This document shows positions 1 through 8,401 of a DNA stretch of 64,000 nucleotides, piece after piece (position 1 is the stretch's first letter; every line of letters begins with the position of its first letter). Origin of the DNA: Bacteroidales bacterium (GTDB lineage Bacteria > Bacteroidota > Bacteroidia > Bacteroidales > UBA932); the NCBI GenBank assembly GCA_017558775.1, contig JAFYTP010000026.1:1-64000 (forward strand), read 5' to 3'. The notes beneath the pieces are model-generated. The model saw only the letters and a program-made list of their open reading frames with translations. It searched no databases and was not told where the DNA came from. Both the position numbers and the translations under genes were made by a program.

Positions 1-1
1 A

Positions 2-277
2 CTCGAGAACGTGACCCCTCAGATCGAGGTCAAGTCCCGTCGTATCGGTGGTGCGAACTTCCAGGTGCCGACCGAGTTGCGTCCGGAACGGAAAGTCTCC
101 GTCGCCATGAAGAACATGATCTCTTTCGCCCGTAAGCGTTCCGGTCACTCGATGGCAGAAAAACTTTGCGCCGAAATCGTCGCCGCGTTCAACAACGAGG
201 GTGGCGCTTACAAGCGTAAGGAAGACATGCACAGAATGGCTGAGGCCAACAAGGCCTTTGCGCACTTCCGTTTCTAA
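2..277 (+). CDS. rpsG: 30S ribosomal protein S7, C-terminal part (cut by window edge)
   Basis: S7 is a primary 16S rRNA-binding protein that organises the head of the 30S subunit. The reading frame is open from base 2, so the N-terminal part lies outside the window. The visible part has the conserved S7 block starting [12 protein letters not shown], then [10 protein letters not shown], and a C-terminal stretch with [15 protein letters not shown]. An apparent GTG start at base 11 is only an internal Val codon. fusA begins 21 bases downstream, the usual str-operon order (rpsL-rpsG-fusA). Confidence 0.95.
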   Translation, partial: LENVTPQIEVKSRRIGGANFQVPTELRPERKVSVAMKNMISFARKRSGHSMAEKLCAEIVAAFNNEGGAYKRKEDMHRMAEANKAFAHFRF

Positions 278-298
278 TTTTTAAAGCTGCATTATCCA

Positions 299-2413
299 GT
301 GGCAAAGAGAGATCTTACATACACGCGTAACATCGGCATCATGGCCCACATCGATGCCGGCAAGACCACCACGTCCGAGCGAATCCTGTACTACACCGGA
401 AAGACCCACAAAATCGGTGAGGTCCACGAAGGTGCGGCCACGATGGACTGGATGGTCCAGGAACAGGAGCGGGGCATTACCATCACTTCGGCCGCAACGA
501 CGGCGTTCTGGCACTACAACGGGGATACCTATCAGATCAACCTGATCGACACTCCCGGCCACGTCGACTTCACGGTGGAGGTGGAGCGTTCCCTCCGCGT
601 CCTGGACGGAACGGTGGCCACTTTCTGCGCGGTCGGACGCGTCCAGCCCCAGAGCGAGACCGTCTGGCGCCAGGCCGACAAGTACGGTGTGCCTAAGATC
701 GCGTATGTTAACAAGATGGACCGAGTCGGCGCTGACTTCCTCGCCTGTGTCGAGGAAATCAAGCAGAAGCTCGGTGCTACCGCTGTTCCCATCTGCATCC
801 CGATCGGTGCCGAAGACAAGTTCGACGGCATCGTGGACCTCATCGACATGAAGGCCATCTTCTACAACAACACGGACGAGCTGGTCAACTACAAGGAAGG
901 CGAGATTCCCGCCGACCTGAAGGGCGAGGCCGCCCGCTGGAGGGACATCCTCCTGGAGGCCGCCGCCGAGTGCGATGAGACCCTGATGGAGAAGTACTTC
1001 GAGGATCCCGACTCCCTGACCAAGGAGGAAATCATCGCCGCCCTGCGCAAGGGTACGATCTCCATGCAGATCGTCCCGGCCTGCTGCGGTTCTTCCTTCA
1101 AGAACAAGGGTGTCCAGTTCCTCCTGGATGCCGTGATGCGGTATCTGCCTTCCCCGCTCGACAAGGGCGCAGTCAAGGGAACCGATCCCCGTACCGGTGA
1201 AGAAATCGTCCGCAATCCTTCCGCCACGGAGCCTTTCGCGGCCCTGGTGTTCAAGATTGCCACCGACCCGTTCGTGGGCCGTCTGGCCTTCCTGAGGGCT
1301 TATTCCGGACGTCTCGAAGCCGGCTCCTATGTGTACAACACCCGTACTGGCAAGAAAGAGAGAGTGGCCCGCCTGTACCAGATGCACTCCAACCACCAGA
1401 ACCCGATCGAGTTCGTGGAGGCCGGTGACATCTGCGCGGCCGTGGGCTTCAAGGACCTCCGTACCGGCGACACCGTCTGCCTGGAGGAGCGTCCGATCGT
1501 CCTCGAGTCCATGGAATTCCCGGATCCGGTGATCGGCATCGCCGTGGAGCCCAAGACCCAGAAAGACCTGGACAAACTCGGCATCGCCCTCGGCAAGCTC
1601 GCCGAGGAGGACCCGACCTTCACCGTCAAGTCCGACGTCGAGACCGGCCAGACCGTCATCAGCGGCATGGGTGAGCTCCACCTCGACATCATCGTGGACC
1701 GTCTCCGCCGTGAGTTTGGTGTGGACATCAACCAGGGAGCCCCGCAGGTCAACTACAAGGAGGCCATCACCTCGAGCTTCCAGCTCCGGGAGGTCTTCAA
1801 GAAGCAGACCGGCGGCCGCGGCAAGTTTGCAGACATCATCGTCAACATCTCTCCTGCCGACGAAGGCGTCATGGGTCTTCAGTTCATCAATTCGGTCAAG
1901 GGCGGCAACATCCCCAAGGAATTCATCCCGTGCGTCGAGAAGGGCTTCCAGTCCGCGATGCTGAACGGCGTGCTCGCCGGTTACGAGGTGCCTTCCCTGA
2001 AGGTGGAACTGCTCGACGGCAGCTACCACCCGGTGGACTCCGACCAGCTCTCCTTCGAGCTGGCGGCCCGGATGGCCTTCCGTCACGCCTGCCCTAAGTG
2101 CCACCCGGTCCTCATGGAGCCGATCATGTCCCTCGAGGTCGTGACGCCGGAGGATTACATGGGTGACATCGTCGGCGACCTCAACCGCCGCCGTGGCCAG
2201 ATTGTCGCTATGGATTCCACCGCCAATGGAGCACGCATCGTCAAGGCATTCGTTCCGCTCTCGGAGCAGTTCGGCTACGTCACCGTGCTGCGCACCCTTT
2301 CTTCGGGCCGCGCGACCAGCACGATGTCGTTCGACCACTACGCCGAAGTCCCGGCCACCCTCGCGAAGGGTATCGTCGAGAAGAGCGGTTACCGTGCGAT
2401 GGACGAAGAGTAA
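299..2413 (+). CDS. fusA: Elongation factor G
   Basis: Cytoplasmic translational GTPase that drives translocation of tRNA and mRNA on the ribosome. At 704 aa it is full length. The P-loop AHIDAGKT is at residues 16-23, the G3 motif DTPGHVDF follows in the first 100 residues, and G4 is the NKMD motif. Domain IV/V sequence is intact to the C-terminus. The start is GTG at 299, giving the N-terminus [17 protein letters not shown] expected for the family. It lies between rpsG and rpsJ and is almost certainly cotranscribed with them. EF-G with this gene order is the housekeeping copy rather than a mitochondrial-type or EF-G2 paralogue. Confidence 0.98.
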   Translation: MAKRDLTYTRNIGIMAHIDAGKTTTSERILYYTGKTHKIGEVHEGAATMDWMVQEQERGITITSAATTAFWHYNGDTYQINLIDTPGHVDFTVEVERSLRVLDGTVATFCAVGRVQPQSETVWRQADKYGVPKIAYVNKMDRVGADFLACVEEIKQKLGATAVPICIPIGAEDKFDGIVDLIDMKAIFYNNTDELVNYKEGEIPADLKGEAARWRDILLEAAAECDETLMEKYFEDPDSLTKEEIIAALRKGTISMQIVPACCGSSFKNKGVQFLLDAVMRYLPSPLDKGAVKGTDPRTGEEIVRNPSATEPFAALVFKIATDPFVGRLAFLRAYSGRLEAGSYVYNTRTGKKERVARLYQMHSNHQNPIEFVEAGDICAAVGFKDLRTGDTVCLEERPIVLESMEFPDPVIGIAVEPKTQKDLDKLGIALGKLAEEDPTFTVKSDVETGQTVISGMGELHLDIIVDRLRREFGVDINQGAPQVNYKEAITSSFQLREVFKKQTGGRGKFADIIVNISPADEGVMGLQFINSVKGGNIPKEFIPCVEKGFQSAMLNGVLAGYEVPSLKVELLDGSYHPVDSDQLSFELAARMAFRHACPKCHPVLMEPIMSLEVVTPEDYMGDIVGDLNRRRGQIVAMDSTANGARIVKAFVPLSEQFGYVTVLRTLSSGRATSTMSFDHYAEVPATLAKGIVEKSGYRAMDEE

Positions 2414-2443
2414 TTTATGCAAAAGAGAAAAAAGTAAATAGAA

Positions 2444-2749
2444 ATGAGCCAGAAAATCAGAATCAAACTCAAGTCGTACGACCACATGCTCGTGGACAAG
2501 TCCGCCAGCAAGATCGTCGATACAGTGAAGGCTACCGGTGCGAAGGTCAATGGTCCCATTCCGCTTCCTACCCACAAGAAGATCTTCACTGTGAACCGCT
2601 CCACCTTCGTGAACAAGAAGTCCCGCGAGCAGTTTGAACTCGACTCCTACGTCCGTCTTCTGGACATCGACGATTCCAACGCGAAGACCGTCGACGCTCT
2701 CATGAAGCTCGAACTCCCTTCCGGTGTCGAGGTCGAGATCAAGGTCTGA
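2444..2749 (+). CDS. rpsJ: 30S ribosomal protein S10
   Basis: A 101-aa S10, part of the 30S head and also the NusE partner in antitermination. The family core is plain: [14 protein letters not shown] at the start, [17 protein letters not shown] in the loop and KKSREQFEL after it. The C-terminus [15 protein letters not shown] is the Bacteroidota form. It follows fusA by 30 bases. In many Bacteroidales rpsJ continues directly into rplC and the rest of the S10/spc cluster; here it is followed by a terminator and an unrelated carbohydrate operon, so the cluster is split at this point. Confidence 0.97.
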   Translation: MSQKIRIKLKSYDHMLVDKSASKIVDTVKATGAKVNGPIPLPTHKKIFTVNRSTFVNKKSREQFELDSYVRLLDIDDSNAKTVDALMKLELPSGVEVEIKV

Positions 2750-2776
2750 GGTTTTACTACTAAAACCTGACTGTTT

Positions 2777-2812
2777 AAGAGCTCCTGTCATTTTATGGCA
2801 GGGGCTCTTTTG
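2777..2812 (+). terminator. Intrinsic terminator after rpsJ
   Basis: Arms AAGAGCTCCTGTCA and TGGCAGGGGCTCTT pair over 14 bases (two G-U pairs) around a short T-rich loop and run into a T stretch. It ends the rpsG-fusA-rpsJ transcript about 28 bases after the rpsJ stop. Confidence 0.9.
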
Positions 2813-2840
2813 GTTATGTGCACTTAAACCCGTATCTTTA
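2810..2840 (+). promoter_or_regulatory. Candidate promoter of the arabinofuranosidase/esterase operon
   Basis: TTG at 2810-2812, 20 bases, then TATCTTTA at 2833-2840, one mismatch from the Bacteroidota -7 consensus TAnnTTTG. It overlaps the tail of the rpsJ terminator and lies 27 bases before the first start codon of the operon. Confidence 0.55.
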
Positions 2841-2867
2841 TAGGCGTATCAAGTCCACTAAACCTGT

Positions 2868-5800
2868 ATGATCAAACGTATTCTTCACCTGCTGGCGGCC
2901 CTTTCGATGAGCCTGTCGGCCCTGGCACAGTCTCCGGACCCCAATTTCCACATCTATCTTTGCTTCGGCCAGTCCAACATGGAAGCCGGCGCCCGTCCCG
3001 CTCCGCAGGATGAGGGCTTCGACAACCCCCGTTTCCAGTTCATGGCGGCGGTGGACATGCCCCGCTACAACCGCGAGATGGGCCACTGGTATACGGCTGT
3101 CCCGCCGATTTGCCGCGAAGGCAACAACATGGGTCCGGTCGATTTCTTCGGCCGCAAGATGATCGAGAACCTGCCGGAAGAGGTCCGCGTGGGCGTGATC
3201 AATGTCTCCGTGGCGGGCGCGAAGCTTGAGCTCTGGGACAAGGATGCTTGCGAAGAATACCTGGCGGCGGAGGCCGCCGATCCTTCCCGCGGCTGGCTCG
3301 TGAATATCGCCAAGGCGTACGGGATGAGCCCCTACCAGCGTCTGCTGGACATGGCGCGCATCGCCCAGAAGGACGGCGTGATCAAGGGCATGCTGCTGCA
3401 CCAGGGCGAGTCCAACCCGGACGACGCCGCCTGGCCGGGCCGCGTGAAGAAGATCCATGACGACCTCTGCGCGGACTTGGGCATCGACCCGGACACCGTC
3501 CCCCTGCTCGCGGGCGAGCTGAAATACGCGGAGGTCGATGGCGTCTGCGCCGCTTTCAACGAGGTGGTCCTCCCGCACCTGCCGGAGGTGATGCCGAACG
3601 CCTATGTCATCTCCGCGCTGGGCTGCGAGAGCACGGGCGACCAGTTCCATTTCAGCACCGAGGGCATGCGTCTGATGGGCTACCGTATGGCGGAGAAGAT
3701 GCTCCAGCTCGAGGGCGTCAAGCCGGTCGAGCGTCGCACCCTGGCCCTGCAGCCGGATAAGCTTGGCATTAACATCAGCCCCACCCTCGCGGGCATTTTC
3801 TTCGAGGACATCAACCAGAGTGTCGATGGCGGCATCTGCGCCCAGCTCATCCAGAACAACTCCTTCCAGGCCTACAACGTTCCGGACGGCCCGGAGAACG
3901 AGTTCTCTCAGTGCGACACCGTCTTCTTCGGCTGGACCGTCCTGCGCGGGGAAGGCGCTGTGGGCACTGCCCATGCGGTCGATGACAAGCCGCTGGTGAA
4001 GAAGCTCAAGCGTTGGTACGACTACGACCCGAACGACAAATATGACGACGAGCTGCGCTACAAGCAGTACTCCGTCCGCTTTGACATCGACAAACCCGGC
4101 GCCGGCTTCGGCATCGCGGCCAATGGCTACGGCATCACCGAATACAAGCGCGGCCCCGGCCTCATCTACTCCGACAACACACAGGTGGCCTCCATCCCCG
4201 CCAAGGAGGGTGTCAATTACGACCTGGGCCTGTACCTGCAGGGCAATAAATACAAGGGAACCATCTCTGTCTATCTGGAGGATGCCGCCGGCAACCTCAA
4301 TTCCAACGTGGTGATGATTTCCAACCTCGGCAAGAACTGGAAGCAGTATACCGGCACGCTGAAGGCACAGCGCTCCGTGGACAGCCGCCTTGCCATTGTG
4401 GCCGACGCAAAGGGCACTTTCTGGCTCGATTTCGTCACGCTGGTACCGGAGGCTTCTGAGCTGTGGAAAGACGGCAAATACGGCCCTTTCCGCAAGGATC
4501 TGCTGGAAGCACTGGAGGCCCTGCATCCGACCTTCATGCGTTTCCCGGGCGGCTGCGCCTCGGAAGGCCCGAACTACTTCGGCCAGGTGTTCTGGAAGAA
4601 CTCCGTCGGCCCGCGTGAGGAGCGCATTGGCTTCCGCAACCACTGGGGCTACTGGACCTCGCAGTACATCGGTTTCTATGAGTATCTGCTGATGGCGGAG
4701 GCCCTCGGCGCCACCCCGCTGCCCGTGCTCAACAACGGCGTGACCTGCCAGTTCGCCGGGCACCAGTACATCGCCCCGCTCGACACGCAGGAGGACCGCG
4801 ACCGCTTCTACAGCATCTTTGTCAAGGACGCCCTCGACTTCATCGAATTCTGCAACGGCGGTCCGCAGACCGAATGGGGCGCCAGGCGCGTACAGATGGG
4901 TCATCCCGCACCGTTCAACCTCAAGTATCTGGGAATCGGCAACGAAAACCAGGGCGCCGAGTTCTGGGAGCGCTTCGATATCATGTACAAGGCGGTGAAG
5001 GAGAAGTATCCGGAGATCACCATCATCACCACGGCTGGCGCCCAGGCCGCCGGGCGCGAATTCAACGCCAACATGGCGCAGATTGACGCGAAATATCCCG
5101 ACACCATCGTGGATGAACACTATTACATGAGCGACAACTGGTTCCTTTCCAATGGAGACCGCTATAACGCCGGCAAGGAGCGCGGCAACGAGGGCAACAC
5201 CTACGACCGCAGCAAGCCTACGCGCGTGTTCGTGGGCGAATTTGCGAACAACCGCGCCAACAACGCCTATTCCTCCGCGATGGCGGAAGCGGCCTACTGG
5301 ACGAGCCTGGAGCGCAATTCCGACATGGTCGTGATGGCCGCGTACGCCCCGCTCTTCTGCAAGAAGGGTTTCAACAAATGGGATTCCAACCTCATCTGGT
5401 TCGACAACCGCGGCATGTGGCGCAGCTGCAACTACTGGTACCAGCAGCTGTTCTCCGTGGCCGGCGACCGCGCCTTCGAGATGTCCGCCGCCTTGAACGG
5501 GGATGCTGTCGATGAAAAGATCTATACCTCTCCCACCATCGACACCAAAACCGGCGAAATCTTCATCAAGATGGTCAATGTGGAAGCGGTGGACAAGGTG
5601 TTTACGGTCGATACCGGCAGCTCTTTGGCCTACGAAGCCACACTTGAGTTCGTCTCCTCGCACGACACTTCCATCAAGAACCAGGGAGCCCAGAACTACT
5701 ATTCCAGCCATCCGGACTATGCCACGCCGCCGACTGTCGGTGGCCCCGCCGCGGGCGGACGTCCCGGCCTTCGCGAAATGGCCTTCCGCTTCGGCCGCCG

Positions 5801-5921
5801 CGTGAAATACACCGAGCCCGTCGCCCCGCACACCAAGGCCCTCGGCACGGTCAAGGGCACCTTCGACTTCACCCTGCCGGAGAACGCCATCGCGATCCTG
5901 CGGCTTAAACCCGTCCGATAA
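2868..5921 (+). CDS. Acetylesterase (SASA-type) fused to GH51 alpha-L-arabinofuranosidase
   Basis: A secreted 1017-aa two-domain enzyme. A signal peptide (about residues 1-20, cleavage after ALA) precedes a sialate O-acetylesterase/CE6-like SGNH domain with nucleophile Ser36 in FGQSNM; a D-x-x-H near the domain end (DQFH) likely completes its triad. From about residue 290 a GH51 module follows: LGINISPTLAGIFFEDIN, acid/base Glu693 in GIGNENQG and a nucleophile candidate Glu791 in FVGEF. By family, the first half removes acetyl groups and the second removes alpha-L-arabinofuranosyl residues from arabinoxylan or arabinan. Its stop overlaps the next start by one base (TAATG). Exact substrate and linkage preference are not readable from sequence. 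Confidence 0.88.
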   Translation: MIKRILHLLAALSMSLSALAQSPDPNFHIYLCFGQSNMEAGARPAPQDEGFDNPRFQFMAAVDMPRYNREMGHWYTAVPPICREGNNMGPVDFFGRKMIENLPEEVRVGVINVSVAGAKLELWDKDACEEYLAAEAADPSRGWLVNIAKAYGMSPYQRLLDMARIAQKDGVIKGMLLHQGESNPDDAAWPGRVKKIHDDLCADLGIDPDTVPLLAGELKYAEVDGVCAAFNEVVLPHLPEVMPNAYVISALGCESTGDQFHFSTEGMRLMGYRMAEKMLQLEGVKPVERRTLALQPDKLGINISPTLAGIFFEDINQSVDGGICAQLIQNNSFQAYNVPDGPENEFSQCDTVFFGWTVLRGEGAVGTAHAVDDKPLVKKLKRWYDYDPNDKYDDELRYKQYSVRFDIDKPGAGFGIAANGYGITEYKRGPGLIYSDNTQVASIPAKEGVNYDLGLYLQGNKYKGTISVYLEDAAGNLNSNVVMISNLGKNWKQYTGTLKAQRSVDSRLAIVADAKGTFWLDFVTLVPEASELWKDGKYGPFRKDLLEALEALHPTFMRFPGGCASEGPNYFGQVFWKNSVGPREERIGFRNHWGYWTSQYIGFYEYLLMAEALGATPLPVLNNGVTCQFAGHQYIAPLDTQEDRDRFYSIFVKDALDFIEFCNGGPQTEWGARRVQMGHPAPFNLKYLGIGNENQGAEFWERFDIMYKAVKEKYPEITIITTAGAQAAGREFNANMAQIDAKYPDTIVDEHYYMSDNWFLSNGDRYNAGKERGNEGNTYDRSKPTRVFVGEFANNRANNAYSSAMAEAAYWTSLERNSDMVVMAAYAPLFCKKGFNKWDSNLIWFDNRGMWRSCNYWYQQLFSVAGDRAFEMSAALNGDAVDEKIYTSPTIDTKTGEIFIKMVNVEAVDKVFTVDTGSSLAYEATLEFVSSHDTSIKNQGAQNYYSSHPDYATPPTVGGPAAGGRPGLREMAFRFGRRVKYTEPVAPHTKALGTVKGTFDFTLPENAIAILRLKPVR

Positions 5922-8371
5922 TGAACAAGACTAGCCGATTTATCTTGACCGCGATTCTGGTATCGGGCGCTATCATTTCGCTGGCTGTCTGCTGCCGGAA
6001 GGGGTCCAAAGACGGTCCTTGCGACATCTACCGGAAGGCCGGTACTCCTTGCGTTACGGCCCATAGCACCACGCGCGTGCTGGATTCCCGCTACCGCGGG
6101 CCGCTCTATCAGGTGCAACGCGATTCCGACGGTGCGACGCTGGATATCCGTGCCACCCGGGACGGCTATGCCGACGCCGCGGCGCAGGACGCCTTCCTTG
6201 CCGGAACCATCGGCCGCATCACGGTCATCTATGACCAGTCCGGGATGGGCAACGACCTGCTGCCTGCGCCGCCGGGCACCTTCCAGGGCCCCAACAAGGG
6301 CGGATTCAACAACCCCGCCATCGCCGACATGGCGCCGGTCCTGCTGGACGGCCATAAGGTCTATGGCGTCTATATCATGCCTGGCATGGGCTATCGCTGC
6401 AACAACGCGCGCGGTCTGGCCATCGACGACGAGCCGGAAGGCATGTATTACGTCATCGACGGTACCCACTACGACAGCGGCTGCTGCTTCGACTACGGCA
6501 ATTCCTCCACCAACGGCCGTGCTGTGGGCACTGGCACGATGGAAACCGCCTATTATGGCACATCCACGGCCTGGGGCCGCGGAAACGGGGAAGGTCCCTG
6601 GATTATGGCCGATATGGAGGCCGGTCTCTTCTCCGGCTATGGCGCGAAGGAGAATGATGTTCCGTCTATCAAGGACTGGCGGTTCGTTTCCGTCTATGTC
6701 AATGGTGGCGGCGGCAACCAATGGGATTTGCGAGGTGGCGACGCCACGCAGGCGGAGGTGACCACCTATTACAGTGGCGTCCGGCCCGGAACGCCTGACA
6801 GCGATGCCTACTATCCGATGCATAAGAAAGGCGGTATGTTGCTGGGGAACGGCGGTGACAACGGCAACGGATCCGCCGGCACCTTTTACGAGGGCGTTAT
6901 GACGGTCGGATATCCTACCGATGAGGCAATCGCCGCCGTGCAGGAGAATATCGCCGCGGCAGCATACCGGGCCTATCCGCTCGCTCTGTCGCGCCTGGCT
7001 TCCTTTTATCCGGGCGAAAGTCAGCAGTTGGGCGTGTTCCTTGAGAACGTCACTTCCAAGCCGATCAAGGACATCCAGGTTGAACTCGCGATTCCCGACG
7101 GATGGACGCTGCGACAGGTCAATGAATTCTCGCGCAGCCTGGAACCGGGTGAAACGGTGATGGTTATGTACGAACTGACCGGCGCCAAAGCCCGTGTTTC
7201 CGGCGATTTGCAGGCAACCGCCCGCTGGCAGGGCGGGGAAGCCTCGGTCTCGACCCGGATCCGTTGCGTGGACGCACTTACGATCAATGAGATTGGCTTG
7301 GATCAACCTTTCGTCGAGATCTATAATGCCGGTACCGCTGAAGCCGACCTGTCCGGTCTGGAACTCCGGGTCCGCCGCAGCGGCTGGGCGTCCGTGACGG
7401 CCCTGACCTTCCCGGAAGGGACGCGTCTCGACACGGGAGCGCATCTCCTTTTGGAGGTGGATCCCGCGGCCCCGACCGCCCCGGCTACGAAGGTGTTCAT
7501 CCCCGTCTCTACGGGTCCTAAACTTCATTTCCCGGCCGGCGTCACCACGCTCCCGGTTGCTTCCGTGGCCGGATTCGCTGTGGGTGACAAGATGGGCATC
7601 GACCTAGGCGGGCAGTATGAAGAAGTGACCGTCACCGCCGTGGGCACGCCCGCTACGCAGAGCAATCTCGCCCGCGATGCCAAGGCCGGCGACACGCAGC
7701 TTTGCATTGTTGGAACCGCTTATATGGAGCCTGGTTCCGTGTTGACTATAAGCACCGGCGACCGTACGGAGAGCGCCATCGTGAAGCAGGTTCTCGTTGT
7801 TGCGGAACCTTATGTCCGCCAGTTTGGCGAACGGGAGCGTCCGCACGATCCGGGGCTCGTCGAGCTGGAAAAACCCCTGCAGCGTGATCATGCCGCCGGT
7901 GTGGATGTTTCTTGCCTCGGAACGGGTATCAGTTTTGAGCCCGCCACGCGCTTTGCGCACAGCAGCGGCGACGCCCTGCAGCCTTTAGGCGCAGGCTGGA
8001 CGCCCACGCCGGGACTGTATCTGAGCTATGCCCCTTCCGCGAGCGCGGGTTCTGTCGCCCTGGTCGATCCGGCCACGGGGACCGTGCTGGATGCCGTTGT
8101 CTATGGCTCGCAGCAGAGCAATTCCAGCGCCAACGGCACCATCACGAGCCCGGAATTGGCCGTGCTGGAAGGCAACCAGCGCGGAGGCGGCTGCCAAGCC
8201 GTGGCTCCGGGCGCCATCCCGGCCTGGCTGCTGGCCCGCAACCCTGAGCTCGCGAAAGCCGCCCCCCGCAGCCTCATCCGCTTCCCGGACGGTGCCGATA
8301 CGGACGTCCTCTGCGAGGATTTCCGCCTCACGGACCACCCCACGCCCGGTACGGCCAATGTGTGCGAATAA
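5921..8371 (+). CDS. GH54-type alpha-L-arabinofuranosidase with NEW3 and lamin-tail-like domains
   Basis: An 816-aa exported protein, probably a lipoprotein (LAVC, Cys24). Residues 32-350 closely resemble the GH54 catalytic domain of fungal arabinofuranosidase B: GPCDIYRKAGTPCVTAHSTT, EPEGMYYVIDGTHY and a C-C-F-D-Y-G-N disulfide region. The catalytic pair corresponds to Glu233 in DMEAGLFSG and Asp313 in GGDNGNG. Instead of the CBM42 domain usual in fungal enzymes, residues about 362-445 look like an alpha-galactosidase-associated NEW3 domain, then a lamin-tail-domain-like segment (INEIGLDQPFVEIYNAG). An insert with two repeat-like VGD/AGDTQL units separates a further segment of the same kind. 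It sits second in the operon beside the GH51 enzyme, consistent with debranching of arabinose-decorated glycans. Confidence 0.9.
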   Translation: MNKTSRFILTAILVSGAIISLAVCCRKGSKDGPCDIYRKAGTPCVTAHSTTRVLDSRYRGPLYQVQRDSDGATLDIRATRDGYADAAAQDAFLAGTIGRITVIYDQSGMGNDLLPAPPGTFQGPNKGGFNNPAIADMAPVLLDGHKVYGVYIMPGMGYRCNNARGLAIDDEPEGMYYVIDGTHYDSGCCFDYGNSSTNGRAVGTGTMETAYYGTSTAWGRGNGEGPWIMADMEAGLFSGYGAKENDVPSIKDWRFVSVYVNGGGGNQWDLRGGDATQAEVTTYYSGVRPGTPDSDAYYPMHKKGGMLLGNGGDNGNGSAGTFYEGVMTVGYPTDEAIAAVQENIAAAAYRAYPLALSRLASFYPGESQQLGVFLENVTSKPIKDIQVELAIPDGWTLRQVNEFSRSLEPGETVMVMYELTGAKARVSGDLQATARWQGGEASVSTRIRCVDALTINEIGLDQPFVEIYNAGTAEADLSGLELRVRRSGWASVTALTFPEGTRLDTGAHLLLEVDPAAPTAPATKVFIPVSTGPKLHFPAGVTTLPVASVAGFAVGDKMGIDLGGQYEEVTVTAVGTPATQSNLARDAKAGDTQLCIVGTAYMEPGSVLTISTGDRTESAIVKQVLVVAEPYVRQFGERERPHDPGLVELEKPLQRDHAAGVDVSCLGTGISFEPATRFAHSSGDALQPLGAGWTPTPGLYLSYAPSASAGSVALVDPATGTVLDAVVYGSQQSNSSANGTITSPELAVLEGNQRGGGCQAVAPGAIPAWLLARNPELAKAAPRSLIRFPDGADTDVLCEDFRLTDHPTPGTANVCE

Positions 8372-8401
8372 CCGATAATAACCCATAATAACACTAAAAC
8401 G

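Noticed and set aside
281..2791. 836-codon open frame antisense to fusA and rpsJ
   Set aside because: It is a shadow of highly conserved genes on the other strand, with no domain sense of its own.
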